Assembly: GCF_001375515.1 (NCBI RefSeq)
Contig: NZ_CTDX01000015.1
Location: 186,001-250,000, forward strand
Direction: 5' to 3'
DNA from: Bacillus kwashiorkori
Lineage (GTDB): Bacteria; Bacillota; Bacilli; Bacillales; Caldibacillaceae
DNA: 64,000 nucleotides
Shown: positions 9,923 to 18,536 of the stretch, one piece after another
Layout of the letters: every line of letters starts with the position of its first letter
Numbering within the stretch: the stretch's first letter is position 1
Notes under the pieces: model-generated
Seen by the model: only the letters and a program-made list of their open reading frames with translations
Database searches by the model: none
What the model was told of the DNA's origin: nothing
Position numbers and translations under genes: made by a program

Positions 9923-9968
9923 AAAGGTCTGCATTGTGGCAGACCTTTAATTGTTGGGGACAGTCCCC
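9923..9968 (+). terminator. Stem-loop after the lipoprotein gene
   Basis: AAAGGTCTGC (9923-9932) pairs perfectly with GCAGACCTTT (9939-9948) around a 6-base loop. Only a short TT-rich stretch follows, so termination may be weak. A second small palindrome, GGGGACAGTCCCC, lies just downstream (about 9956-9968). Confidence 0.6.
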
Positions 9969-10171
9969 CACTACGTTAAAGCGCTAAAGTGTCTATTTCG
10001 AGTTTTTTGAATACAAAGAAATTCATTACAAATAAGGTAATTGTTGTACAACTTGACCATTTCAATCTTTTGTTAAAAATGTTGTTATTACAATTTTAGA
10101 TAATCCCCTTTTTAGATGGGCAAAATAATGGCATAATATCAATTATAATTCATTTTAAAGAGGGACTAACA

Positions 10172-10915
10172 TTGAGACTAACAAATGATTCAGCAAGTCG
10201 CTTCCCACAATCATGGCAGTTGCCTATAAGTTTTGTTAAAGGCGCCATCTCCATCCTGCCATTATCCATTAGTGTGTTTGCCTATGGGCTTCCTTATGGT
10301 GCATTAGCAAATAACACGAACCATTTAACGTTATTTGAAACGGTATTCATGTCATTTTTTGTTTTTTCTGGTGCGGGTCAGTTTTCTTTATTAGCTTTTC
10401 TTCAACAATCCGCTTCTATTTCAACAATTTTATTAAGTATGTTTTTAATTAATTCTCGGCATATATTATATGGTCTTTCAATCGGTAAAGATTTAAAAAA
10501 TGTTTCTATATCCCAGTTAGTCATACCAGCCCATTTAATATCCGATGAGTCTTACAGCATTTCTTCTTTGGAAGGTCAAAAGGGTAAATTAGATGTGTTA
10601 TTTTTGCTAGGTGCAGGGCTTGTCGTGTTTTTTTCATGGATATTAGCATCTATTGTAGGTTTTTACGTAGGAGAATGGGTTGGTGATCCGAAACAAGTAG
10701 GGTTGGATTTTGCATTTACCGCTGCATTTTTAGGTATGCTCATTGCTCAATTAAAACATCGTTGGCATTTTCTTGCCGCGATTTTAGCTTTACTCCTATC
10801 ATCCCTTACTTACCATATTTTAGGTCTTTCTGCAGCTGTATTTACTGGCGGAATAGTTGCTTTTCTAGTAGGAGTTTTTGTGAAAGAAGACACGAATACC
10901 GCTACTTCGAAGTAA
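10172..10915 (+). CDS. azlC: AzlC family branched-chain amino acid exporter, large subunit
   Basis: This 247-residue membrane protein belongs to the AzlC (LIV-E) family. With AzlD it exports branched-chain amino acids or their analogues. The family hallmark PLSISVFAYGLPYGALA is at about residues 30-46. FSGAGQFSLLAFL and SRHILYGLSI follow, and six to seven hydrophobic segments are visible. The TTG start at 10172 lies 7 nt after GAGGG. azlD follows in the same direction after a short gap, forming a two-gene unit. The exact substrate is not shown by the sequence. Confidence 0.9.
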   Translation: MRLTNDSASRFPQSWQLPISFVKGAISILPLSISVFAYGLPYGALANNTNHLTLFETVFMSFFVFSGAGQFSLLAFLQQSASISTILLSMFLINSRHILYGLSIGKDLKNVSISQLVIPAHLISDESYSISSLEGQKGKLDVLFLLGAGLVVFFSWILASIVGFYVGEWVGDPKQVGLDFAFTAAFLGMLIAQLKHRWHFLAAILALLLSSLTYHILGLSAAVFTGGIVAFLVGVFVKEDTNTATSK

Positions 10916-10963
10916 AGTTTTTGGTTGGAAAAACAACATAACATAATGAGGATGAACACAACT

Positions 10964-11284
10964 ATGACTTCAAGCGCATATTTAACGATAATTTTGCTTG
11001 CATCAGTGGCAACTTATTTAACAAGATTACCTGGTCTTGTTTTAGGAAGGTATATAAAATTAACCCCGAGGCTAAAAAGAGGCTTAGATTTTGTACCGAT
11101 CGGGGTTTTTGCAGCTTTAGTAGGACCGACTATCTTTTTACAACCGAAAAATGATGGGTACGTGGATTGGCAAATGTGGTTAGCAACAGGACTTGCAACA
11201 CTAGTAGCTTTTGTGACAAAAAGTCCGTTATGGACAATGATTGCCGGCGTTGTCGGGATAGCTGTTTTTAGAATTATAATTTAG
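10964..11284 (+). CDS. azlD: AzlD family exporter, small subunit
   Basis: This small hydrophobic partner of AzlC has about 106 residues and four membrane segments. The AzlD pattern is TYLTRLPGLVLGR near the N-terminus and LKRGLDFVPIGVFAALVGP in the middle. I favour ATG 10964 because GAGGA lies about 11 nt upstream and the protein then begins directly with the first membrane helix. In-frame TTG 10925 and ATG 10946/10952 would extend it by 13, 6 or 4 residues but lack good ribosome sites. It lies just downstream of azlC and both are needed for export in characterised systems. Confidence 0.87.
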   Translation: MTSSAYLTIILLASVATYLTRLPGLVLGRYIKLTPRLKRGLDFVPIGVFAALVGPTIFLQPKNDGYVDWQMWLATGLATLVAFVTKSPLWTMIAGVVGIAVFRIII

Positions 11285-11544
11285 TTAAAAGCTATACGAA
11301 TATGGTTCTTGATTGATGACTTGTTGATAAGTACTTTGTTTGCTTTTGGCGACACAATAAAAAATGATTTGAACGACCGTGTCTAAGTTTTCTTATTGCA
11401 AAAACGATTCTAGTGCCATCTATAGGAGCCTACCTGTGTATAATTCGGTTATTAGTGCGTGACTCCTATTAGTCGCTATTTTTTGATTTCCGCCTCTATA
11501 TGCCCCTGATCCGCCTCTACTCCCACAATACGCATCTCCACAAA
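11285..11544. other. Intergenic region with short degenerate repeats
   Basis: No gene is visible. ATAGGAG (11422-11428) and CTCCTAT (11463-11469) form a loose inverted repeat followed by a T-tract near 11480, which could end the azlCD transcript. Just after it, CCGCCTCTA occurs at 11490-11498 and again at 11511-11519, the start of a degenerate tandem of about 21 bp. Confidence 0.45.
11490..11535. repeat. Degenerate tandem of about 21 bp (CCGCCTCTA units)
   Basis: Two copies of CCGCCTCTA start 21 bp apart and a third weaker unit (CGCATCTCC) follows about 21 bp later. The strip is richer in C than its surroundings and lacks coding signs. It may be a piece of an interspersed intergenic repeat; only this copy is in the window. 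Confidence 0.35.
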
Positions 11545-11590
11545 GTAAAAATGCTATCCGATTGCATTTGGCACTTTGCGATCGGATAGC
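11545..11590 (-). terminator. Terminator of the NlpC/P60-like gene
   Basis: Read on the minus strand, the arm at 11577-11590 pairs with 11553-11566 (13 of 14 positions), and a T-rich ATTTTTAC follows. It sits just beyond the stop codon of the leftward gene. Confidence 0.75.
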
Positions 11591-11608
11591 CCCTTAAAAA
11601 CAAACCAA

Positions 11609-12235
11609 CTATAAAGGCAGTAATTTTTTTAATGCAGCAACTGGACGGGTGTTCGTTAATCGTCTCTTCGGTACATTAATTAGCATCTCTGTTAATAATA
11701 AAGGGTACTCATACAATTTCCCTTCATAAATAATCTCAAAGGAATGATGCATAAAAAAGTCGTTTGGAGTTACTAATCCTGGAGGCAAGTTCCATAAATC
11801 GAGCCCACTTCGCTGAAAAACTTCTGCAACAAACTGAGAACAAAAATATGCATTTTTTCTGCCAACAGGATGATGAAATAAAACACCTAATAATCCAATT
11901 AAATTATAAGAATATCTGTCTTTGTTACTATCAAAATAGCGAATTATTTCTCGAATATTATAAAACTCGTCCTCTGTCACATTTATTTTCAATAATAGAC
12001 AACGGGTATTTTGAAAATAACGATATGTTCCTGTATACACGTCTTCTTTGACAAACCCGGCAATTAATGGATTTCTCGGTTGTTTTCGGCCAAAACTATA
12101 AACTTCCTCCAATTTGTCATCGAAGGCAAGAGAAACATGATTATATGGTGCATCAGTAAACCATTTGATTATGCGATTTAGTAATGTTCCAGTATCTGTT
12201 AAAAGAATATAAATAACTTTCTCTTTGTTTTCCAT
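11609..12235 (-). CDS. Permuted papain-fold (NlpC/P60-like) hydrolase family protein
   Basis: This 208-residue protein has no signal peptide or membrane segment. Two motifs suggest the permuted papain-like fold of the YiiX/YebB type within the NlpC/P60 superfamily: a histidine in APYNHVSLAFD (His33) and a cysteine in AYFCSQFVAEVF (Cys132). In this arrangement the His comes before the Cys. Such proteins are thiol hydrolases, often amidases or acyl-protein hydrolases, but no substrate is known for this group. The start at 12235 follows AAGGAG closely. It is a single-gene unit with its own terminator. Fold assignment is moderate; catalytic activity is inference. Confidence 0.75.
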   Translation of the reverse strand: MENKEKVIYILLTDTGTLLNRIIKWFTDAPYNHVSLAFDDKLEEVYSFGRKQPRNPLIAGFVKEDVYTGTYRYFQNTRCLLLKINVTEDEFYNIREIIRYFDSNKDRYSYNLIGLLGVLFHHPVGRKNAYFCSQFVAEVFQRSGLDLWNLPPGLVTPNDFFMHHSFEIIYEGKLYEYPLLLTEMLINVPKRRLTNTRPVAALKKLLPL

Positions 12236-12737
12236 GATCTCCTTCTCCCTAGATCAACTTATTAAAAAACTAATTTGAATCCAAGCCCCTTTTTCAATAT
12301 TAATCATATCATACTTGTTATTATATAATGACGGATGAACAGAAAAAAGGTTTCAGTCCATATTGTCATTATTATGAAAAAACGAAAAGATACGTATATA
12401 ATATCATTCTATACAACCTTTTATTCTATATCCTTAAAGTTATTTGTCCAATGGAAAAATATATCCAAAAAAATGGTGGAAATTCCCCCTTCGAAAGTAA
12501 CTAGTTGGTATTTCGTAAAACAGTGTCGCTACCATTCAAATTCAACTATTCTTAGTTCCCTTCTTACAAGCATCCTTTTTACATATCCCACATTAAAGTG
12601 ATAATTTGTTGCTCTCTACACAGATTTATCCTTTAATAATAGTTGAGAAAAAAGATTCTCGCAATTAATAGTTCTATTTGCTATGATAGTTGCAATAAAA
12701 TAATCTGACAATGTTTTTTTAGGAGGAGCAAATAATT
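12236..12737. other. Divergent intergenic region, no supported gene
   Basis: This 502-base AT-rich gap lies between the leftward NlpC-like gene and the rightward ypuA-like gene. An open frame at 12335-12601 (88 codons) has no ribosome site and a composition like its surroundings, so I do not call it. GAGAAAAAAGATTCTC at 12645-12660 is a small inverted repeat. Nothing else stands out. Confidence 0.5.
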
Positions 12738-13658
12738 ATGTGGAAGCATATAACGAAGGTAATTATGGCTGTAGTAATTTTTTTGAGCATAAATAATGGA
12801 CATGCTGTATTGGCGGATGGAAAGGATACGGAAAAGGCAATTAACGAAAAATATGGCGCTCCAATTGTCGTTTATGGTGGATCGCTTTCACACGACCAAA
12901 AGGAAAAGACGAAGCAATTATTGAAAGTAAACGAAGAAGTGGAGATTACAGAAATTACCGTTACTGGAGACGACTTGAAAAAATATATTAACGGTGATCC
13001 GTCTGCAAGAATGTTTTCTTCTGCTAAAATTACCCGGTTAGATGAAGGGGAAGGGATTCAAGTCATCCAAGTTACCCCTGAAAATATAACGGAAGTAACG
13101 GATGAAATGTATGCTAATGCTCTATTAACAGCAGGAATTGAAGATGCAAAAGTAGAAGTTGCTTCAGCGGTAAAAGTAACTGGCCATTCTGCATTAACAG
13201 GAATTTTCAAAGCATACGAAGTCAGCGGCGAAGAATTAGATACCGTTCGGTTAGAAGTAGCTAATGAAGAATTAAATGTCGCTACAAAATTAGCAAAAAG
13301 CGCTGGGATTAGTGAAGAACAAGTAAGTCAATTAATTACGGAAATAAAACAAGCGATTGGCGAACAAAGGCCTGCAACGAAGGAAGAAGTAGAAAAAATT
13401 GTTGAAGAACAGATGAAGAAGTTGAAAATTGAACTATCGGATGAATATAAACAAATGTTAGTAAATTTATTCGATAAATTTCGCAACTTAGATATTGATT
13501 TTAGTAAAGTGAAAAACCAGCTTGAGGATATTGCAAACGATGTGAAGGAAAAATTAAAGGAAGCTGGGGTAGACAAAGGTTTCTTTCAAGGAATTCTAGA
13601 TTTTTTAAAAGGTATTTTTGAGGCAATCGGCAACTTTTTCCGTGGACTTTTTAACTAA
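12738..13658 (+). CDS. ypuA: DUF1002 secreted protein, YpuA-like
   Basis: This 306-residue exported protein has a signal peptide in the first 26 residues (hydrophobic core about 8-19, then HAVLADG). The DUF1002 hallmark PIVVYGGSLS is at about 41-50. Other family phrases are RMFSSAKI and the stretch KVEVASAVKVTGHSALTGI. Residues about 215-285 are strongly charged and helical. The C-terminus FLKGIFEAIGNFFRGLFN is amphipathic and could lie on the membrane. YpuA in Bacillus subtilis is a cell-wall-associated protein of unknown function. A good ribosome site (AGGAGGAG) precedes the start and a strong terminator follows, so it is monocistronic. Confidence 0.85.
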   Translation: MWKHITKVIMAVVIFLSINNGHAVLADGKDTEKAINEKYGAPIVVYGGSLSHDQKEKTKQLLKVNEEVEITEITVTGDDLKKYINGDPSARMFSSAKITRLDEGEGIQVIQVTPENITEVTDEMYANALLTAGIEDAKVEVASAVKVTGHSALTGIFKAYEVSGEELDTVRLEVANEELNVATKLAKSAGISEEQVSQLITEIKQAIGEQRPATKEEVEKIVEEQMKKLKIELSDEYKQMLVNLFDKFRNLDIDFSKVKNQLEDIANDVKEKLKEAGVDKGFFQGILDFLKGIFEAIGNFFRGLFN

Positions 13659-13787
13659 GTTCAACTATAAAATATCGATCTTTCTTTCTAGAAATTCATA
13701 ATGAATAAACAGAGACATAAATATAAAGCATTTTTCCTCCGATATTGAAATGGGCAATGTATTTGAATGTAGCATAAAAAAATTCAA

Positions 13788-13836
13788 AAATCATAAGGCA
13801 TTCTCCAACCGAGATAATCTGCCTTATGATTTTTTT
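13788..13836 (+). terminator. Terminator of the ypuA-like gene
   Basis: AAATCATAAGGCA (13788-13800) pairs perfectly over 13 bp with TGCCTTATGATTT (13820-13832), followed by a T-tract. An A-rich stretch before the left arm means it could also work on the minus strand. Confidence 0.85.
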
Positions 13837-13889
13837 AAGAAAAAAATTAAAATCGTTTTTTTGTCCATCATTTGTTCCGTGCGTAATAT

Positions 13890-14108
13890 GGTTAGATTGT
13901 TATAGTTCACCGTTGTCCCATTAGTTAAAGCAAATGGGGAGACGAAATTTTTTGTAATTGCTTTCGCCACACCAGTAGAGGTCATGGTACCGACAAAGTT
14001 CATTATTTCCACCATAATTATTACATGTCTTTGTTTCAGTGCTTTGGAGGAAACACGAATAGCGATCACAATTGCTGTGTCATGAAAACCGTAAATTACT
14101 TCCCCCAA
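13890..14108 (-). pseudogene. Remnant of a PiT-family phosphate transporter
   Basis: Directly after the TAG stop of the leftward YwiC-like gene, and in the same frame, the minus strand encodes about 70 residues that read like the N-terminal part of a PiT inorganic phosphate permease. They run GFHDTAIVIAIRVSSKALK, then EIMNFVGTMTSTGVAKAITK and a phrase ALTNGTTV. In intact PiT proteins the matching stretch begins FINGFHDTANAIAT and continues for hundreds of residues. Here the N-terminal membrane helix before it is missing, the conserved HDTANA has become HDTAIV, and the frame ends in the ypuA terminator. This is a decayed fragment. Family recognition is from memory of the motif; the loss of the rest is seen directly. 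Confidence 0.65.
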
Positions 14109-14828
14109 CTAATTAGATAATACAATAAACATCACAATAAAGAAGAATATTGCGTTACCAATTTCATAAATTCCAATCGTTTTAATGGTGATTTTTTTAC
14201 CATAAAAAAGAATGGCACGTAATACACTTGGAAGAAAACTGATGGCAAATTGCCAATAGCCGATAATGACTAAAATAGCAACTAAACCAATGTGATAACC
14301 CCATGAAACGTATTTATATTTTACATTTTTCTTTTCCCGAATCATTGTCTTTACATAAAAGGTACTACCTAGAAAGTATAGGAAGTTCACAAGAAATAGG
14401 AGGAAAGCGACCGTATCTAGTTGACCTGTTCCCATGTAGTAACTTGCCAAACCACCGATACAAAAACTGATGATGGCCGCGATATCATTTAGTAAGGCGC
14501 GCTCTTGTTTATTCTTGGAAAAATATCCATTAATCATAAAAAAAGGAACCATTGCTAGTCCAAAATAAAGTAGTTTATAATCAACAATGATCAAATAAAT
14601 TAGGATGATGAATGCAGGGGAAAAGTAGATGGAAAACCATTTTAAATAAAATGGTACTTTTCTTTTTTTCAAACACATTAATAGCGGATATGTAGCTAAA
14701 TATAAAAATAACCAAGCAATAAAAAGCGGAATATGAATAATAGTAGGTTGTCCAAGAAAGACTCCCATGAAAAATGGTAAAAGCAGCATAGCCCACGCAC
14801 CATGTTGTTTTGCCATTACAAGTCTCAC
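14109..14828 (-). CDS. YwiC-like integral membrane protein
   Basis: This 239-residue protein has seven to eight hydrophobic segments. The N-terminal MAKQHGAWAMLLLPFFMGV is the signature of the YwiC-like family, and KQHGAWAM is almost invariant in it. The later FYVKTMIREKKN is a second conserved loop. The layout of helices recalls UbiA-type prenyltransferases but the aspartate-rich motifs of that family are absent. Function is unknown. The GTG start at 14828 follows a near-perfect GGAGGTGATC. A fragment of a phosphate transporter lies in frame after the stop. Confidence 0.82.
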   Translation of the reverse strand: MRLVMAKQHGAWAMLLLPFFMGVFLGQPTIIHIPLFIAWLFLYLATYPLLMCLKKRKVPFYLKWFSIYFSPAFIILIYLIIVDYKLLYFGLAMVPFFMINGYFSKNKQERALLNDIAAIISFCIGGLASYYMGTGQLDTVAFLLFLVNFLYFLGSTFYVKTMIREKKNVKYKYVSWGYHIGLVAILVIIGYWQFAISFLPSVLRAILFYGKKITIKTIGIYEIGNAIFFFIVMFIVLSN

Positions 14829-15113
14829 GTGATCACCTCCGAAGAATATATGCTTACTTATAATAGTAGATGAAAATGGATTATTTGTATAGTTTTTCTA
14901 GCTACTTACGTAATAAACGTTATGAAATTGTTATTAAAATGAAAAATTGTAAAAGACGAAAAGAATGTACAATGAAGAAAAGGTTTTTTCCTAATAATTG
15001 TTTCGTTCTATAAGGACAATAATTATTGAAGAAAAAATTAGATGATACTTTATGGAAAACAATGTAAGTGCTGTTACGAGCTAATATTACTTGTATGTAA
15101 GAAAGGTGTCCAT

Positions 15114-16265
15114 ATGATTTCAAGAAAAAATATAATTATTAGTTTGATGGTTTTCATGACTTTATTGTTCCCAGGGAAAGGGTTTGCAGCGGAATTAGAT
15201 TTAAATATTGATAGTGAGGCTGCGGTATTAATGGATGCGAAGTCTGGTCAAATCTTATATGAGAAAAATGGACGTAAACAAATGTACCCAGCAAGTATAA
15301 CGAAAATTGCAACAGCCATTTACGCTTTGGAAAATGGAAATCTATCCGATGAAGTGACCGTTACTGAAAATGCCTTCCAAACAGAAGGGACACGTGTCTA
15401 TTTAGAACCTAACGAAGTCGTTACGTTGGAAAAACTATTAATAGGGATGTTAATGAATTCGGGAAACGATGCTGCAGTCGCGATTGCTGAACATATAGAT
15501 GGTAGTGTGAGTCGATTCGCGGAAAGTGTAAATTATTTTTTACAAACTAAAATTGGTGTGATGAGTACCCATTTTGAAAATCCCCACGGCTTATTTGGTA
15601 AAAATCATTATACAACAGCAGCAGATATGGCAAAAATCACACAATACGCAATGGGGAATGCGAACTTCCGAAATTATTTTGGAATGAAGACGTATAAATG
15701 GGATGGCAAGTCTTGGGATACGACGTTATTAACACACCATCGATTATTGAAAGGTGAATTTCCCTACGAAGGCATTACAGGTGGAAAGACTGGTTACGTA
15801 CATGAATCTGGACATACACTCGTAACAACTGCGACAAATAATGATTTGCAATTAATAGTGGTGACAATGAATAGTCGTAATCAAAATAGGCCTTATACAG
15901 ACACTATTCAGTTACTAGACTATGGATTTGAATTTTTTTCAACAAAATCAATCGATGAAAATACTACATTAGAATTTAATAGCAAAAAGTTTACTGTACC
16001 AAAGGAGCTTTATTATACCGTAAAAAACGGGGAGGAAATTCAACAAGAGATTGACGCTAATGGAAAATTATCTATCATTTCAAGCACTGGAAAGGAATTG
16101 GTAAATTTCTCGTTAATACCTGTCGATGAACCGATTAAGACTTCAAATAGTGCAAAGAGTGCTAATATAGATGGTGGGCGTAGTTACACTGTCTTGTGGA
16201 TAAGTATTTTAATAATCTTACTAGGGTTGGGGACATTGATTTCACGTTCTCGGTTGGCTAGGTAA
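15114..16265 (+). CDS. D-alanyl-D-alanine carboxypeptidase (class A low-mass PBP)
   Basis: This exported serine D,D-carboxypeptidase trims the terminal D-Ala of peptidoglycan stem peptides. The signal peptide ends around FAAE (residues 24-27). The three penicillin-binding motifs are in order: SITK at 61-64, SGN at 116-118 and KTG at 225-227. A beta-rich PBP5-C-like domain follows. A C-terminal membrane helix (VLWISILIILLGLGTLI) anchors it, in place of the amphipathic helix of classical PBP5. The length (383 residues) is close to DacF/DacB of Bacillus. I chose ATG 15114, which has AAAGGTG 5 nt upstream; the open frame extends 24 codons further up without a ribosome site. Which paralogue it is (vegetative or sporulation) cannot be decided here. 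Confidence 0.92.
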   Translation: MISRKNIIISLMVFMTLLFPGKGFAAELDLNIDSEAAVLMDAKSGQILYEKNGRKQMYPASITKIATAIYALENGNLSDEVTVTENAFQTEGTRVYLEPNEVVTLEKLLIGMLMNSGNDAAVAIAEHIDGSVSRFAESVNYFLQTKIGVMSTHFENPHGLFGKNHYTTAADMAKITQYAMGNANFRNYFGMKTYKWDGKSWDTTLLTHHRLLKGEFPYEGITGGKTGYVHESGHTLVTTATNNDLQLIVVTMNSRNQNRPYTDTIQLLDYGFEFFSTKSIDENTTLEFNSKKFTVPKELYYTVKNGEEIQQEIDANGKLSIISSTGKELVNFSLIPVDEPIKTSNSAKSANIDGGRSYTVLWISILIILLGLGTLISRSRLAR

Positions 16266-16274
16266 AAGAGGTAT

Positions 16275-16305
16275 GGGCTGTTAGACATTTAACAGTCCTT
16301 TTTCT
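16275..16305 (+). terminator. Terminator of the D,D-carboxypeptidase gene
   Basis: GGGCTGTTA (16275-16283) pairs with TAACAGTCC (16290-16298) with one G:T pair and a short loop, followed by TTTTTCTT. Confidence 0.75.
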
Positions 16306-16489
16306 TATCTCTTGAAACATTCGTTTATTGAAAACCGTACAGTAGTTATATTATCGGTATAGTACAAAATCAATCGCAAATGGGAATGGGAATCAGACTT
16401 AAGGATGATGGCCTGAATTATATGTATATTTATAATGAAATTAGAATTAGTCAACATCGATAAAGATGTTTATGAAATGGGGGATGGAG

Positions 16490-17473
16490 ATGGAATATGT
16501 AGTTGATATTCAAAATGTGAAGAAAAGTTACCGGAAACGGGGTTCAAAGGATATGATTGATGCCGTAAAGGGAATTAGTTTGCAAGTGAAAAAAGGTGAA
16601 ATCGTTGGTTTGCTAGGCCCGAATGGTGCGGGAAAGACGACATTAATCAAGATGATGTGCGGCTTACTTATCCCGAATACTGGTGATGTTTTTATTAATG
16701 GAATTAATGTCCTAAAAAAACGTAACAAGGCAATGGAACATATTAGTGTTGTTTTGGAAGGTAATCGGAATATTTATTGGCGACTAACTGTTCGGGAAAA
16801 TTTAGAATACTTCGCAGGTAATCGTGGTTTAGCTAAGAAATCCATTATGGAAGAATTGGATTATCTAATTGAAAAATTTCGTTTAAAAGATAAGGAAAAT
16901 GAAATGGTTAAATCATTATCGAGAGGGATGCAGCAAAAGGTCGCAATTGCGATTGCACTATTGGCAAACACAGAAGTGATTTTTCTTGACGAGCCAACAC
17001 TCGGGTTGGATATTGAAACGAGCTATGAAATTCGCAAAATATTGAAAGACATTGTCCGAGAAGAGAATAAAACTATTATTATTAGCACCCATGATATGCC
17101 AGTTGTACAAGAATTATGTGAGCGTGTTGTGATTGTTAACCATGGAGAAATAGTAGCAGATAATCGGGTAGACGAGCTACTACAACTATTTGAAAGTAAA
17201 GCATATGCATTTACGTTAAATAAGCCATTATCAAAACAACAGAGAACAATATTAGAAACCAACTATGTCGTTTCAATTGAGAGTAATGAACAAAATCAAA
17301 CGATACTGGAAGTGAATATCCAGCAAAGCGATGAATTGTATAAAATCATGGAAATATTAGCAAGAGAACAAACACCGATAGAAAAAATTGACCGAACAAT
17401 TGTGAATTTTGAACAAGTATTTTTAAATATTGTGAAGGGAGGACAAAAACATGAAGTCGCTCACTCTTCTTAA
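16490..17473 (+). CDS. ABC-2 exporter, ATP-binding subunit
   Basis: This is the cytosolic ATPase of a DrrA/NatA-type exporter. Walker A GPNGAGKTT lies about 45 residues in, the signature LSRGMQQKV departs from the usual LSGGQ at two places, and EVIFLDEPTLGLD is Walker B. The C-terminal 90 residues form the accessory domain seen in multidrug, antibiotic and sodium exporters. Several in-frame ATGs occur at 16466, 16472, 16484 and 16490; I favour 16490, which has TGGGGGA about 5 nt upstream. The stop lies 23 bases inside the following permease gene. The cargo is unknown. Confidence 0.88.
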   Translation: MEYVVDIQNVKKSYRKRGSKDMIDAVKGISLQVKKGEIVGLLGPNGAGKTTLIKMMCGLLIPNTGDVFINGINVLKKRNKAMEHISVVLEGNRNIYWRLTVRENLEYFAGNRGLAKKSIMEELDYLIEKFRLKDKENEMVKSLSRGMQQKVAIAIALLANTEVIFLDEPTLGLDIETSYEIRKILKDIVREENKTIIISTHDMPVVQELCERVVIVNHGEIVADNRVDELLQLFESKAYAFTLNKPLSKQQRTILETNYVVSIESNEQNQTILEVNIQQSDELYKIMEILAREQTPIEKIDRTIVNFEQVFLNIVKGGQKHEVAHSS

Positions 17474-18224
17474 AGCGAACTTGATTAGAGAAGCCATTTT
17501 GTTAAAACGTTATTTACCAAATACGATTAGTATGATTTTAACCTTTTATTTAATCTTTCTAGGAATGTTTTTCGGGATTCAAGTCGTAGGCGATCCTAGT
17601 AGTACGGAGGTAAGTACTCAGTATGTCATTGTTAATTATATATTCTGGTATTTGGCAATGGCTACGATGAGCGGAATTGGTTGGACGGTAACAAATGAAG
17701 TGACGCTCGGGACGTTTGAACAATTATATATGTCACCACTCGGAGCATGGCGGATATTATTAGCAAGAATTATATCTACAACGTTTATTGAACTAATTAC
17801 TATTACGGCAATGCTATTTATATCAATGCTAACTGCTGGTACATGGCTGAATTTAGATTTCTTATCCATTGCTCCAATATTAATGATTACTATCATCGGT
17901 ATGTTTGGTATCAGTTTTATGATTGCAGGAATGGCAGTTATTTTTAAGCAGATTGCTTCATTCTTACAGATTTCTCAATTTTTATTTATGGGGTTAACAT
18001 TCGTGCCATTATCGGTAGCACCTTACCTAGTGTTTGCGCCAGTAGTTCAAGGGGTTGATATGGTTAGAGAAATAATGATTAATAATGTTGCTTTAACTGA
18101 TTTTTCTATTTTTGAGTATATAACATTAAGCTTAAACTCCCTTGTTTATTTTGCAATTGGGATTATCGTTTTTTTCCGTTGTGAAAAAGTAGCGATGGAA
18201 AAAGGAATTTTAGGACAACATTAA
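17451..18224 (+). CDS. ABC-2 exporter, membrane subunit
   Basis: This 257-residue ABC-2-type permease has six hydrophobic segments, pairing with the ATPase just upstream. The phrase TNEVTLGTFEQLYMSPLG is the coupling-loop stretch conserved in this family. It overlaps the ATPase gene by 23 bases, and a ribosome site GGGAGG sits within the end of that gene, so the two are coupled. Substrate unknown; antibiotic-like peptides or sodium ions are family possibilities. Confidence 0.87.
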   Translation: MKSLTLLKANLIREAILLKRYLPNTISMILTFYLIFLGMFFGIQVVGDPSSTEVSTQYVIVNYIFWYLAMATMSGIGWTVTNEVTLGTFEQLYMSPLGAWRILLARIISTTFIELITITAMLFISMLTAGTWLNLDFLSIAPILMITIIGMFGISFMIAGMAVIFKQIASFLQISQFLFMGLTFVPLSVAPYLVFAPVVQGVDMVREIMINNVALTDFSIFEYITLSLNSLVYFAIGIIVFFRCEKVAMEKGILGQH

Positions 18225-18536
18225 TTTTTATGCGAAGAAACTAGCGTGGAAATTTCTGTTTGAAATGTTATTAAAAAAATGAGTTGAATTATTTGTTAGT
18301 TATGTGTTGTAACAGGCATTTTTCGAATAACTTGAAATAAAAGGGAGCGATAAATTTTTCGCTTCTTTTTTAATTAAATGAATGATTTTTTTCCCTTATG
18401 AAACGGACAATTGTAACATAAACTAATTTTATGATAGAATAAAGAAGGAAAAATATAATTTTTCTGAAAAATTTCCATCACTCACTTCCATATGAAGTTA
18501 TGGACTATTCATGTTTTACTAGTAAGGAGTGTTATC
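18225..18536. other. Intergenic region before helD
   Basis: This 312-base gap holds the terminator of the ABC-2 exporter unit (18340-18372). A possible sigma-A promoter for helD is TTGTAA at 18411-18416, 18 bases, TAGAAT at 18435-18440. Nothing else is evident. Confidence 0.45.
18340..18372 (+). terminator. Terminator of the ABC-2 exporter unit
   Basis: AAGGGAGCGA (18341-18350) pairs with TCGCTTCTTT (from 18359) with a G:T pair, followed by a run of T. Confidence 0.65.

Noticed and set aside
12335..12601. Open frame of 88 codons on the plus strand
   Set aside because: No ribosome site, composition like the surrounding AT-rich DNA, no recognisable motif, and it sits in a divergent promoter region.
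13659..13760. Leftward mini-ORF of 11 codons with a perfect GGAGGAAAA ribosome site
   Set aside because: The product would be only MLYIYVSVYSL, with no context suggesting a leader peptide, so the match is probably chance.
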